From Bin5 sp965208965 (lineage in GTDB: Bacteria; Chloroflexota; Anaerolineae; Caldilineales; Caldilineaceae), in assembly GCA_965208965.1 (NCBI GenBank), contig OZ242384.1, positions 4,464,001-4,528,000 of the forward strand: 64,000 nucleotides of DNA. Direction: 5' to 3'. Positions 1 through 8,711 of the stretch are shown here, piece by piece; the stretch's first letter is position 1; each line of letters starts with the position of its first letter. The notes beneath the pieces are model-generated. The model did no database searches. It saw only the letters and a program-made list of their open reading frames with translations, and had not been told where the DNA came from. The position numbers and the translations under genes were made by a program.

Positions 1-1
1 C

Positions 2-322
2 CGCCGGCTCAACCGCCACGCCAACATCGTCAGCCTCGTCAGCGGTCTCTTTCTGCTATATGTGGCTTGGCTTCTCTGGGCCGACCAGCTGACAATGCTC
101 ACGACTCAGTTTGCCTTCCTGAATCAGTGGGTCTTTCTCCTGGAGGACACGCTCTCGTCCACAGTGGGGGTCAATGCTGCCTTCAATGCCGGGGCGCTGA
201 GCGCCGCCCCTTTGGCCTTTTTGGCCGGCATCATCAGTTTCATCAGTCCCTGCGTTCTGCCCCTGATTCCGGCCTATATCGGTTATCTGAGTGGCGCCGC
301 GCTGTCCGGGGGCAGAAGCTGA
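2..322 (+). CDS. CcdA-type membrane thiol-reductant transporter, 3' end
   Basis: The window opens inside this gene: the frame runs from base 2 with no start and ends in TGA, giving the last 106 residues. The first part is a basic stretch (RRLNRH) plus one hydrophobic helix, like the C-terminal end of CcdA proteins. A polar linker follows, then a helix carrying SPCVLPLIPAYIGYLSG, the cysteine signature that in CcdA normally sits near the N-terminus. The family passes electrons from cytoplasmic thioredoxin across the membrane to extracytoplasmic TlpA/ResA proteins. The TlpA-like lipoprotein starting 18 bases downstream fits this role and suggests an operon. The signature at the extreme C-terminus is odd and may be a partial internal duplication. 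Family assignment is fairly sure; the architecture is not. Confidence 0.7.
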   Translation, partial: RRLNRHANIVSLVSGLFLLYVAWLLWADQLTMLTTQFAFLNQWVFLLEDTLSSTVGVNAAFNAGALSAAPLAFLAGIISFISPCVLPLIPAYIGYLSGAALSGGRS

Positions 323-340
323 GAGCAGGAGAAGATCCAA

Positions 341-949
341 ATGAAGTGGCAGTTACATCTGGCTCGGTGGGTCGTTGCTCCATTGGTCGTTGCTGCGATC
401 GCCGTCTCCGCCTGCGCTGCGGCCCCTCAGAGTGGCAGCGCGCCTGATGAATTCACCCCCACGCCTCTGGAACAGTTCCCCAACGAATTGGGCGGTGGAT
501 TCCCCGCGGCCGCCCTTGTCCAGGAGGGCAGTCCGGACATTGGAGAAACCGCGCCGAACTTCGCCTTCTTCCTCGCAGACGGCAGGGGCGCGGATCTTGC
601 CTCCCTGCAGGGAAGGCCCGTAGTCCTAAACTTCTGGGCCACCTGGTGCGGCCCTTGCAGGGCCGAGATGCCTGACCTGGTAGCGCTTCACGAAAGCGAT
701 CCGGATCTGGTCGTTCTTGAGGTCAACGTAGGGGAAGAGCTGTCCGCGGTCGAGGAGTTCGCCGCAGAATTCGGCATGAACATGACAGTCGTTCTGGATC
801 AGGAGGACCTCATCCGCCGGGCTTACGAAGTTCGCAACATGCCAACCACAGTCTTCATCAGGGCAGATGGCACTGTCGGCGCTCGCTGGTCCGGCTTTCT
901 CGCCGGTGAGCAGCTGCATGCCTTCGTTGAGCAGATCAAGACCCAGTGA
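341..949 (+). CDS. TlpA/ResA-like thioredoxin lipoprotein
   Basis: A 202-residue exported thiol-disulfide oxidoreductase. The N-terminus has a basic start, a hydrophobic helix and a lipobox ending VSAC (Cys25), so it should be anchored to the outer face of the membrane. The thioredoxin fold covers roughly residues 65-200, with active site WCGPC (Cys103, Cys106) and the cis-Pro loop in NMPTT. The family reduces disulfides in cytochrome c maturation or other exported proteins, using electrons from CcdA, whose gene end lies just upstream. An AGGAGA ribosome site precedes the ATG at good distance. Followed closely by a glutaredoxin-like gene, so probably one operon. The exact partner protein cannot be told from sequence. 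Confidence 0.9.
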   Translation: MKWQLHLARWVVAPLVVAAIAVSACAAAPQSGSAPDEFTPTPLEQFPNELGGGFPAAALVQEGSPDIGETAPNFAFFLADGRGADLASLQGRPVVLNFWATWCGPCRAEMPDLVALHESDPDLVVLEVNVGEELSAVEEFAAEFGMNMTVVLDQEDLIRRAYEVRNMPTTVFIRADGTVGARWSGFLAGEQLHAFVEQIKTQ

Positions 950-958
950 GCGGCCGAA

Positions 959-1234
959 ATGCGGGTCATACTGTTTACCAAACTGAACTGCCAGCTCTGC
1001 GACGCAATCAAATATGAACTCCTGGACCTGCAGTCTGAATATGGGTTTGTTTTGAAGGAGGAGTTCGTAGAAACTGATCAGGACGTTGGGGAAGACGAGG
1101 AGACGCCGGTACCGTTCATTCACATTGAGCGAGACGGCCAGGACATTCTCCACTTGGAGTATCCTGTCAGGCAAGTTGAACTACGCAGCGCCATTCACAT
1201 CGAGATGAAGCGCAGGGCGGACCGGGAAGGATGA
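959..1234 (+). CDS. Small glutaredoxin-family protein
   Basis: A 91-residue cytoplasmic protein with an N-terminal beta strand and the redox motif CQLC (Cys11, Cys14), then a VPFIHI strand that holds the cis-proline of the thioredoxin fold. It matches the short glutaredoxin-like (DUF836) family rather than classical CPYC glutaredoxins. Probably a dithiol reductant or electron carrier. It starts 9 bases after the TlpA-like gene and its stop overlaps the next start (ATGA), so the four genes at the window's left edge appear to be one redox operon. Substrate unknown. Confidence 0.85.
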   Translation: MRVILFTKLNCQLCDAIKYELLDLQSEYGFVLKEEFVETDQDVGEDEETPVPFIHIERDGQDILHLEYPVRQVELRSAIHIEMKRRADREG

Positions 1235-1926
1235 GCCAGCCAGTGGACTTGAGCGGCGGCGAGCAGGTGGAGGGCCGTGTTCAGAAGGAAGTCGCCCGCC
1301 GCGTGGACGGGGCGGTACTTTGGATAGCGCGGCACTGGCTTGCTCTCTTCAATGCGCTGGTCGCCCTCTACCTCCTGTTGCCGTTCCTGGCGCCAGTGCT
1401 TGCAAATGCGGGACTTTCCAGGCCGGCGTCCCTGATCTACTCCGTCTACTCAGCTACCTGTCACCAACTGCCGGAACGCAGCTATTTCCTCTTTGGCGAG
1501 CGGCCCTTCTACAGCCTCTCAACTTTGGAAAAGGGCGGTCTACCCGAGGATCAGGGGCTATTCCAGCGCCGTGCATTCCGCGGCAACGAGTCCGCCGGAT
1601 ACAAGATTGCGGTCTGTCAACGCGATGTGGCCATCTACGGATCGGTTGTGCTGGCCGGCCTCCTGTTCGGCATTTTGCGCGGACGCGTACGCGGGATAGG
1701 GTTGAAGATCTACCTGCTGTTGCTTATTCCCATAGCCCTCGACGGCCTTAGCCAACTGTTCGGTCTGCGCGAGAGTAACTGGTGGCTGCGCACTGTCACC
1801 GGCGCCCTGTTCGGGGGCGCCTCCGTCTGGCTTGCATACCCCTATATTGAAGCGGCAATGCGGGACGTGGTGCGTTCGGAGGAGATGCGGCTACGGCACA
1901 GCTTACCCGAAACTGCTCTGAAATAG
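1231..1926 (+). CDS. DUF2085 membrane protein
   Basis: A 231-residue integral membrane protein. The motif TCHQLPERSYFLFG near residue 75 is the hallmark of DUF2085, a family of unknown function often found beside thiol-redox genes in Chloroflexota. Around four hydrophobic segments can be seen (about residues 40-65, 130-150, 155-175, 185-205), and a conserved cysteine lies in the loop CQRD. The start ATG overlaps the preceding glutaredoxin stop, which implies translational coupling. The last 24 bases overlap, tail to tail, the end of the type III-like Res gene on the other strand. No function is assigned. Confidence 0.85.
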   Translation: MSQPVDLSGGEQVEGRVQKEVARRVDGAVLWIARHWLALFNALVALYLLLPFLAPVLANAGLSRPASLIYSVYSATCHQLPERSYFLFGERPFYSLSTLEKGGLPEDQGLFQRRAFRGNESAGYKIAVCQRDVAIYGSVVLAGLLFGILRGRVRGIGLKIYLLLLIPIALDGLSQLFGLRESNWWLRTVTGALFGGASVWLAYPYIEAAMRDVVRSEEMRLRHSLPETALK

Positions 1927-4900
1927 CGTCGGTCCTTTCAAGATCTGCCTCAGATAGGCTGGATCTTGACCTTGACGAAAGAGGACGTGCGCTTCGGCAG
2001 CGAAACGGTCTTTGTCCCATTTTCCGTCACCATAACGAAGACGCAGTTCCTCGAAAGGAGTGACTGAAATGATGTATGAATCCAGTGCTACGTTATGGAT
2101 TCCGGCACGCCTGTTTATTTCTTGGGTCAGGTCGGCTAATCTCCGATGAAGTTGCGCTTTATCATCATGGATGTAGGCGTAGGCATGAAGCATTCCATGC
2201 GGCTCGATGAACACAATACGCTGCGAGTCGCCCTCTTTGATCCATAAGATGAAGTCTGGATAGAATCCATTGTTGGTGAAGAATCCAATGCCCTTGCCTC
2301 GGGTCAAGTTCCTCAACAGAAACAGTTCCTTGCCCGCCAGCAACTTGCCTTTCTCAACGCCACAGTAGACGCGAAGATCCTCTACAAATCTGCGCTCCCC
2401 TTCATTCAGACCAGGCGGTTCGCTCCTGATTTTGTCACTTTGATTGGTCAGAAGAGGTTGATAGAGATGACGGTCGAAGTGAATGTTTGGGGGTTCCTGT
2501 ACCTTCTCTTTGTAAATCCGGTTGCCTTCAGTGATCATCTCCTGTACAGCGCCTATCAGCTCTGCATCGTCGCGCGGTAACTTGATAGTGTAGTCACGAA
2601 AGTTTGTATCCGTTTCACTGAGGGCCCTGTAGGTCATGTTGCAACTTTCCCACCGTCCTTGCCGCAGGCTGTAGAACTTCTCAGCGTATTTGAGCACGAT
2701 GGCCGCCACGGCATCTTGCAAAAGTGACACGTCTGCGAAGGAACGAGGCTTAACCACCGATTCGTTAGCGATTAGTTGATATAGACTCTCTGTTTCCAGA
2801 ATTCTGCGCGGAATGTCCGGTTGTATAATCAGATTACGGAACTCCTTGCTTTCCTTGTGTTCCAGCAGTCTGATGTAAATGTCCTGCCAGTCTACGAGTT
2901 CAAGGCTTTCGTCGGGGATTCGTCGCTCCTCATCCAAACCGGTCGCGATTGTGGTGAACTCCTGGTTGCCGCTGACAACCTGCTGTATCTGGAGCGACAG
3001 GTCCACCCGCGCCGTAATCGACGGGTCTATGTCCAAAACGATGTTCTCTTCATCAGCGAAACTGCGGTCATCAGGCAAACGGGGGACGTACAGATTTCTG
3101 CCGAGGAAGTCGCGGTTGGATTGTATGGGCAGCGATAGCTCCACGTTTCCATCGGTTGGTATGCCTTCCCGCTCCAGATAGTTCCTGAACTGGGCCATGT
3201 AGTTGGCGCGGACAGCGAATATGTTCAAGGTTTCCAATCGCTGTATATGTTTGGGATGGTTGCCGTCCAGAGCGGAACTTCGTTTCAGTGTCAGATCCTT
3301 GCCCCGCAAGCGGACACCGCGCCCGAACAGCTGGATAATCTCAGAACCCTCCCTTTTGCCGATGTTGAGGAGGCCCATGTTGGATACGCGCCAGGAGTTC
3401 CAGCCTTCCATAAACTTTTTTGCGCCGATCAGAACGTCAATCGTGGTAGTAGGGTCGTTGATCCCCTCAAACAGCGATTGGGAGAAGGAATCTTCTTCAA
3501 TTACGATATCTGTATCCTCAGCTTCAACCAATCTCTTGAAACTGCTGGTATCGCCGATGTAAATAAGGCCAAAGTATTCATCGGCGCCAGAGGATTTCAG
3601 TCCCAACTCACCATCGCTGCCGCGTATATCACATATGTGCAGCACGCCACTGCCCGGCGCGCCCAAAACCCGTTGCAGAATGTCTCTGTACACGTCCTTT
3701 GAATCTTCACCACGCTGGCGCAGGTACTGAAACATATCCGCGAAAACATCTTCGTCGTACTGATTATGAAGCCCCGACTCGCCTTGCAGCAGCCGGGCAA
3801 TGGTCTGCGTAACCCAGCAGCCCTCATTCGTCAACAGACGGTGCAGAAAACGAACTACCGTCAGCACATCGCTGCGTCTCTGGTGCTTCTCGGTATAGAC
3901 AACGTTCACGCTGCTCCCGACAAACACCCACAGTGGCCTTTCCAGCTTATAGGGCCGCAGGGCATCGAACTCCTCGACAAAGAAACGCTTCTGTTCGTAG
4001 AAGGAGAGCAAGTTAGCCAGCAGCAGAGTATCCGTCTGCTCCGGCGTCGTCTCCTCCTTCAGGTTGAGAATGTGAAAATCCTTGCCGTATCCGTCCCTGT
4101 AAAAATGGCGGTAGGAGTAGTCGAAGGCGATGGCTTTTCCGTATTCCACCGTCAGATCACTTTTGCCCGCTGCCGTCAATGCCTGTCCGAAGGTGGCGCT
4201 GTATTCAAAAGTGAATCCGGTCTTGCCCAGCGCGTCGCGTACCTTGCGCCACGCTTCCCCGCCGGAACCCTTGTGTCCCTCGTCCACGAAAATCAGGTTG
4301 TTGCCCTCGAATGCTTCTACGGGGACGCTTACGCCGCCTCCCCGCTTTTCCCCGACCAACTTGGTAATCTCTGTGACCTTGACAGTTTCGTTCCCGGCAG
4401 CCAATAGGCCGCTTTCGTTCAGATCAAATCGTTCGACGGGGATGTTGGATATCCGCAGTTCTCGGATGTGTTGTTCGCTCAGACCCTCATTGGGGGTAAT
4501 CAGCAGGATATTGTCAAGCGCTTCCCTGTTGTAATGCAAGAACTGCCGGTAGTTGAGGTGCATGACCAGCGTCTTGCCGCTGCCGGTCGCCATCCAGTAC
4601 GCCAGCTTTTTCAGGTCCGGCTCCACAAACAGTTCACAACTGGGGTCTCCGGGCAGCCTGTCGAGGTTCCGCCGGTGAACCAGTTCGTTCAGCGAGCCGA
4701 GCAGTTCGTCCTGATAGTTGCAGTAGCGGTCCAGAAAGATTTCGGTGTAAAGAGCGGCCAGGTATTGGAAGTAGCGTAACGTGAGAGGTTCGGCGCGGCC
4801 GGCGTTCATAGCATACAGATGTTCACGGATGTTGTCGTCGTAGCGGGCCAGGTCCTCCGGCGAAATTTTCGGACTGATTTCACGTGAAATCAGCCGGAGA

Positions 4901-5076
4901 TAGACGTAACTGCGGCCATCAGGGGTGAAACCTTCTGCGGCCTGCTTGAAGTCTTCCAGCAATTGCGGTGTGTTCTCATAGCCCAGCTGTTCATTCAGCC
5001 AAGATAGCAGAACCAGACGATGTTCCAGCCGGGCGGAGTCACCTGACTTGCTCCGGTTTGCGACCGTGCCCGGCAT
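1903..5076 (-). CDS. res: Type III-like restriction subunit (DEAD/DEAH helicase-nuclease)
   Basis: A 1057-residue superfamily 2 helicase of the type III restriction Res class. Walker A ATGSGKT lies at about 163-169 and a DEAH-box variant VDEGHKG near 265. Later helicase motifs include an arginine-finger-like stretch LFGRGVRLRG near 585. The C-terminus holds a PD-(D/E)xK-like segment, FYPDFILWI then FIEPHG, where related proteins usually have a lysine; here it is His. By family it translocates on DNA with Mod and cleaves unmethylated sites. It is the last gene of a minus-strand operon; its ATG shares one base with the preceding stop (TGATG). Its tail overlaps DUF2085. Whether the nuclease is active is uncertain. 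Confidence 0.88.
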   Translation of the reverse strand: MPGTVANRSKSGDSARLEHRLVLLSWLNEQLGYENTPQLLEDFKQAAEGFTPDGRSYVYLRLISREISPKISPEDLARYDDNIREHLYAMNAGRAEPLTLRYFQYLAALYTEIFLDRYCNYQDELLGSLNELVHRRNLDRLPGDPSCELFVEPDLKKLAYWMATGSGKTLVMHLNYRQFLHYNREALDNILLITPNEGLSEQHIRELRISNIPVERFDLNESGLLAAGNETVKVTEITKLVGEKRGGGVSVPVEAFEGNNLIFVDEGHKGSGGEAWRKVRDALGKTGFTFEYSATFGQALTAAGKSDLTVEYGKAIAFDYSYRHFYRDGYGKDFHILNLKEETTPEQTDTLLLANLLSFYEQKRFFVEEFDALRPYKLERPLWVFVGSSVNVVYTEKHQRRSDVLTVVRFLHRLLTNEGCWVTQTIARLLQGESGLHNQYDEDVFADMFQYLRQRGEDSKDVYRDILQRVLGAPGSGVLHICDIRGSDGELGLKSSGADEYFGLIYIGDTSSFKRLVEAEDTDIVIEEDSFSQSLFEGINDPTTTIDVLIGAKKFMEGWNSWRVSNMGLLNIGKREGSEIIQLFGRGVRLRGKDLTLKRSSALDGNHPKHIQRLETLNIFAVRANYMAQFRNYLEREGIPTDGNVELSLPIQSNRDFLGRNLYVPRLPDDRSFADEENIVLDIDPSITARVDLSLQIQQVVSGNQEFTTIATGLDEERRIPDESLELVDWQDIYIRLLEHKESKEFRNLIIQPDIPRRILETESLYQLIANESVVKPRSFADVSLLQDAVAAIVLKYAEKFYSLRQGRWESCNMTYRALSETDTNFRDYTIKLPRDDAELIGAVQEMITEGNRIYKEKVQEPPNIHFDRHLYQPLLTNQSDKIRSEPPGLNEGERRFVEDLRVYCGVEKGKLLAGKELFLLRNLTRGKGIGFFTNNGFYPDFILWIKEGDSQRIVFIEPHGMLHAYAYIHDDKAQLHRRLADLTQEINRRAGIHNVALDSYIISVTPFEELRLRYGDGKWDKDRFAAEAHVLFRQGQDPAYLRQILKGPTLFQSSFG

Positions 5077-5318
5077 CAGTTCTGGTCCTTCCCAACAATT
5101 GTCCTGAGTTGCTCAACCAGGAGCGGCAAATCATTGACTATCACGTCCCACAGCACATTGAGATCAACGCCCACGATTTCCACTAATCTCTGCAATGCGA
5201 GTTGCATTTTCCGGTCACTCGCCATGGCATCCAGACTTGCGTCTCCCAGCATATCGATGGCTTCCTCAGTGTAGAACAGCATATCCACAAGGCTAACTTG
5301 GTCATCCCGTTTGGTCAT
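5076..5318 (-). CDS. hepT: HepT-like HEPN protein with catalytic segment deleted
   Basis: An 80-residue product; DUF86/HepT proteins are usually 100-120. Residues 1-50 match the N-terminal helices (DDQVSLVDMLFYTEEAIDML, then RLVEIVG). Residues 50-80 match the last helix (VDLNVLWDVIVNDLPLLVEQ). The part that normally lies between, with the RX4-6H RNase motif followed by the conserved Tyr, is absent without loss of frame. HepT is the toxin of MntA/HepT pairs. The mntA-like gene directly upstream overlaps it by 17 bases, and res follows with a one-base overlap. It may be a dead toxin, an adaptor, or a relic. The ATG at 5318 fits the family's start. HEPN identity is good; function is doubtful. 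Confidence 0.75.
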   Translation of the reverse strand: MTKRDDQVSLVDMLFYTEEAIDMLGDASLDAMASDRKMQLALQRLVEIVGVDLNVLWDVIVNDLPLLVEQLRTIVGKDQN

Positions 5319-5616
5319 ACAACGCCTCCGCCGAACCGAGTATCTCCGCACGGAGCAGCCAGTTCCGGTTGCTTTCGATCCCCCGGAAGGTATGCAAATC
5401 CACTTGCCGGTCCAATATCTCTGACAGTTCATCCCCAATTGTGATAAACGCCAACCCCACCCGTGCATCTGGCTCGAATTCCACCAGAACATCCACATCG
5501 CTGTCGGGCGCAAAATCGTCTCGCAACACCGAACCAAACAGCGCCAAGCGGCGGATTTGGTGACGCTGGCAAAACTTGGCAACCGCATCCTTTGGGATCT
5601 TGATTCGTGCGTTCAT
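5302..5616 (-). CDS. mntA: MntA-like minimal nucleotidyltransferase
   Basis: A 104-residue MNT-fold protein. The catalytic signature GSX10DXD is complete: Gly28-Ser29 in LFGSVLRDDFAPDSDVDV, with Asp40 and Asp42, and a third acidic residue in RQVDLHT. In known pairs MntA adenylylates the HEPN toxin HepT near its active site and so silences it. Its start overlaps the mod stop by four bases (ATGA) and its end overlaps the hepT-like gene, so the pair is translated from the type III operon message. Because the adjacent HEPN protein lacks the usual target region, the antitoxin's present job is unclear. Confidence 0.85.
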   Translation of the reverse strand: MNARIKIPKDAVAKFCQRHQIRRLALFGSVLRDDFAPDSDVDVLVEFEPDARVGLAFITIGDELSEILDRQVDLHTFRGIESNRNWLLRAEILGSAEALYDQTG

Positions 5617-8600
5617 GATTGTGCTCCTGCGAACATACGGGATTTGAACAAGGGTTCCAGCGCCTTCGCGTTCGGAATGAAGGAATCGCCGTTGACGTAG
5701 AGCGCGTCAACGCCCTCGACAAGTCTATTCTCTTCCACGAAATGTTTGTCGCGCTCGAAATCAGCCTTGTTCCAGTCGGTAGTATCGCGCCAGATGACCG
5801 CGACAACCTGACCAGGGTTCGCGCGGGTTTCGCCCTGGTAGACCAGGTATCGCCGGCCGCTATCATCGTAGACTCGCCGTGTCCGAACTATCAGACCCAG
5901 CAGGTAGTTGAACGTTTCGGGAACGTCGGCTGTCCTTGTACGCGTCTGCCCGTCGATGTGAGTGTTCAGTTGATAGCTGAACGGGCTGACCAGCTTCTCC
6001 ACGTTAAGGAGCGTCTCGCTCGACTTCGTCTCCCAATTGAGCATATATTTGAGCAGGTAGTCGTCAAAGCCGAAGCGCATTGCCGCCTGTCCCGCGCGGT
6101 CGTCAATCTCAATGTTGTTCAGCGCGTCTTCATAGGACTCCAGACGGATATACTTGACGATACGCGGGCTGCGCTCGGCCTCTTCGGACGTCGCCGTCCG
6201 CTTTGGCTTACCATCTTTCCATTCAGGGGCAAATACTACCTTCTTGATGCGAGGGAGCAGAACAGTGTCGAAATGGCCCCCCATTTCGACGAGAATGAAT
6301 TTGCGTTGCCTGCCGTCCTCACGATTCAGATTAATAACGGCGTGCCCAGTGGTGCCGGAAACGGCAAAATGGTCGAGAACCACATCTTTTGACTTCGATG
6401 CAGCAGCCCCGAACAATTCCTCATATAGAGACACGGGATGGCAATATGGAAACTGCAAGCCTATTTTATCCACATCGTTTTTTCCTCGACTGGAGTTCCT
6501 GATAATTGAAGATAACTGCCTGCCGGTTTCCGCAGTTAATAAGACTTTCTTCCTAGGCTGAACTGTTTCGTCTTTGCCGAAGAGAATTTCATCCTTTGCT
6601 TTCAACTCTTGTAGCGTCTTTGGAGTTCGAGACCAACCATTCGTGGGAACAGGGCATTCCTTCATTGTAATGGGATGGATCAATGGAACGTGAAACTTCG
6701 GATCACTTCGTGGTTCAGGAGCACCCATCGCTACGCTCTGGAACACTCGACCATTGTTATCAATATTATTGTAGGCGCGCTCCCCACCTGTCAATCCTTC
6801 TTTCTTACTTATCCAAGTCTGAAACTCCTTCTTGGCCTGCTCATTGACCTCCCCGTGTTTACGCACAATAGATTCAGCTTCATTCAAAATCATCCGGATC
6901 TTCTTGGGTCGCATGTGAACTGAAGACCCGCTCCATGTTCGCCACAATACGTACTCGTGCTGAGTGGCTATTCCTTGACGACCCAGCATAGGATTTTTCT
7001 TGTCCCATACGACAGTGCCACCATCTGGGATGCCAATCTTAGAAAAGAGCAGGTAAAGAACCTCGTATTCGTTCTCATCAATGTGGGATAAGAAAGCTCC
7101 ATTCTCGTGCAGCATTGGGACCGCGGCAAGAATGCGGTTCTGCATCATTGCAAGCCAACTTGAATGCTGGTAGTCATTCTTGTAAAGGAAGCCGCTCGTT
7201 TGCGTGTTGTATGGAGGGTCGATGTGTACGCATGCTATTTGTCGGCTGTATTGTTCTCGCAATAAGCTAAGTGCCTGCCAGTTGTCACCTTGCATCAGCA
7301 GGCCATCGGTTGTCCCGTTCAAATCGGGGAACGACGCCACTAAGCGGTCGACAAACTTCTGGGGAAAGTGTTTGGTGTCCAGCACCAACGTAGGATTTGC
7401 CTGCAAGAACGTCTCGCCCCGATCGTTCTTATCAACGCCCAGCATCTCGCGCCACTCGTCCCACTGCGCCTGGTTGGTCACGATGTCCGGGTAAAACACA
7501 GTGTCAATACTTCCCAAGGTGATACAATACTGGGTCTCGGTGATGAACTTGCGCTTTTCCCATAGCATCTTCTGAAAATTTTCGATCTGGTCCAGGAAAT
7601 CGATAATGCGATTGCCGACCGACTTGATCAGCCGAAGCGTCTGGAACCAGCCATCGGCCATATCCTGCCCGGCGTTCTCCATCTCATCCAGGTTCAGCAC
7701 TTCGTTTTTGAGATAGAAGTCCAGTTCGCGAGCAAGAAACCCCTTCAGATCTTTGTGGATAAAGAAGTCAGACGTGTTGCGCCGGGTGTACTGGCGCAGA
7801 TGGTATTCAAGGTAGGTTATGGTCTCTCCTTTGTCATTGCTGTTCCGCTCGCGAGTTAGTGCAGCCTGCGCCTGTGTCACCTTGTCCAGCCTTCGAGGAA
7901 TCGCTGCTGCAGCCTCGGCGATTATTTTGTCCTGCTGTCTTTGGTTGCCGTAGTCCCGCTTTTCCTGCTGGGTCAGAGGGCGGTATTCGAAGGGGATGAT
8001 GATTTCGGTGGTATCGGGGTCCCACTTTGTATCAGCCGTGCGCGGTAGAAAAAAGCGTTTGTCGCCCTTGACGTTGTTCTGCTCTACGTTGACCGCCAAC
8101 AGCTTGAAATGCACCGCGACATCGTTCGGCGCCTTCCACGTGTAGTCGTGGAAATGCTCAGCGGTCTTGATGTAATACTGGTCACTGTTGGCCCAGTGAA
8201 GGTAGACTTCCTCGCCGTTGTATGGAATAGCATACCGATGGCGCTTGGAGTAGCGACGCTTGGAGATGAAGTCGCCGTCCTGGTAGTAACGGCTGAAAAA
8301 GGTGTAGAGATGGTTGAATATGTCGATTTCGGCGGACTCACGGCTTTTTCTGGCGCCGCTGACCACCTTTTCCTTCGCATTCAGATACTTTCTGCCGACC
8401 GTAGTGCCGTGGTAATTCTCGTCCAGGTTGCCTTGGGCATCAATGTATTCGCCCAGCGTTTCGCGAACCTCCTGAGCAAGCTCCTCCAACTCCTGAACAG
8501 CACGGACCTGTTGAACCAGCGGCCCGCTGTCCAACTCATCGGAGACAATCTGCGCCAGGTCTTCTGTGATGAATCTCTCTATGGCATCCCGCTTGAAATT

Positions 8601-8711
8601 CATAATGCGGTAGATGCTGAAGTCCAGGTCGGCGCAGTCGAATTGAAACAGGTCACGCAGGAGTTGCTGGAATTTGCTGATATGGGATGGGGTCGCTGCC
8701 GTGTTTGTCAC
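5613..8711 (-). CDS. mod: Large type III-like DNA adenine methyltransferase (Mod)
   Basis: About 1032 residues; beta-class N6-adenine methyltransferase order, with catalytic DPPYNT (bases 7199-7222) before the SAM motif I (bases 6345-6368). Motif I reads DHFAVSGTTG; the family normally has FxGxG, so a Gly is replaced by Val. The N-terminal domain HISKFQQLLRDLFQFD is typical of this long Mod family, which pairs with Res to form a type III-like restriction-modification enzyme. I prefer the GTG at 8711, preceded by AGGA and beginning the conserved N-terminus; the frame stays open to a GTG at 8843, but the extra 44 residues do not look conserved. It lies between the Dam-type gene and mntA in a tight operon. 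Confidence 0.88.
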   Translation of the reverse strand: MTNTAATPSHISKFQQLLRDLFQFDCADLDFSIYRIMNFKRDAIERFITEDLAQIVSDELDSGPLVQQVRAVQELEELAQEVRETLGEYIDAQGNLDENYHGTTVGRKYLNAKEKVVSGARKSRESAEIDIFNHLYTFFSRYYQDGDFISKRRYSKRHRYAIPYNGEEVYLHWANSDQYYIKTAEHFHDYTWKAPNDVAVHFKLLAVNVEQNNVKGDKRFFLPRTADTKWDPDTTEIIIPFEYRPLTQQEKRDYGNQRQQDKIIAEAAAAIPRRLDKVTQAQAALTRERNSNDKGETITYLEYHLRQYTRRNTSDFFIHKDLKGFLARELDFYLKNEVLNLDEMENAGQDMADGWFQTLRLIKSVGNRIIDFLDQIENFQKMLWEKRKFITETQYCITLGSIDTVFYPDIVTNQAQWDEWREMLGVDKNDRGETFLQANPTLVLDTKHFPQKFVDRLVASFPDLNGTTDGLLMQGDNWQALSLLREQYSRQIACVHIDPPYNTQTSGFLYKNDYQHSSWLAMMQNRILAAVPMLHENGAFLSHIDENEYEVLYLLFSKIGIPDGGTVVWDKKNPMLGRQGIATQHEYVLWRTWSGSSVHMRPKKIRMILNEAESIVRKHGEVNEQAKKEFQTWISKKEGLTGGERAYNNIDNNGRVFQSVAMGAPEPRSDPKFHVPLIHPITMKECPVPTNGWSRTPKTLQELKAKDEILFGKDETVQPRKKVLLTAETGRQLSSIIRNSSRGKNDVDKIGLQFPYCHPVSLYEELFGAAASKSKDVVLDHFAVSGTTGHAVINLNREDGRQRKFILVEMGGHFDTVLLPRIKKVVFAPEWKDGKPKRTATSEEAERSPRIVKYIRLESYEDALNNIEIDDRAGQAAMRFGFDDYLLKYMLNWETKSSETLLNVEKLVSPFSYQLNTHIDGQTRTRTADVPETFNYLLGLIVRTRRVYDDSGRRYLVYQGETRANPGQVVAVIWRDTTDWNKADFERDKHFVEENRLVEGVDALYVNGDSFIPNAKALEPLFKSRMFAGAQS

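Noticed and set aside
626..1174. 182-codon minus-strand ORF
   Set aside because: Antisense to the TlpA and glutaredoxin genes, which have clear motifs; no domain of its own.
3247..4407. Several long plus-strand ORFs inside res
   Set aside because: Antisense shadows of a gene with helicase motifs throughout.
5319..5588. Extending the hepT-like frame upstream to a 170-codon ORF
   Set aside because: The upstream part overlaps mntA out of frame and has no HEPN similarity (Trp/Cys/Arg-rich); the ATG at 5318 fits.
5429..5866. 145-codon minus-strand ORF over the mod end and mntA
   Set aside because: Out of frame with the conserved MNT motif and Mod C-terminus; Arg/Ser-rich composition typical of shadow frames.
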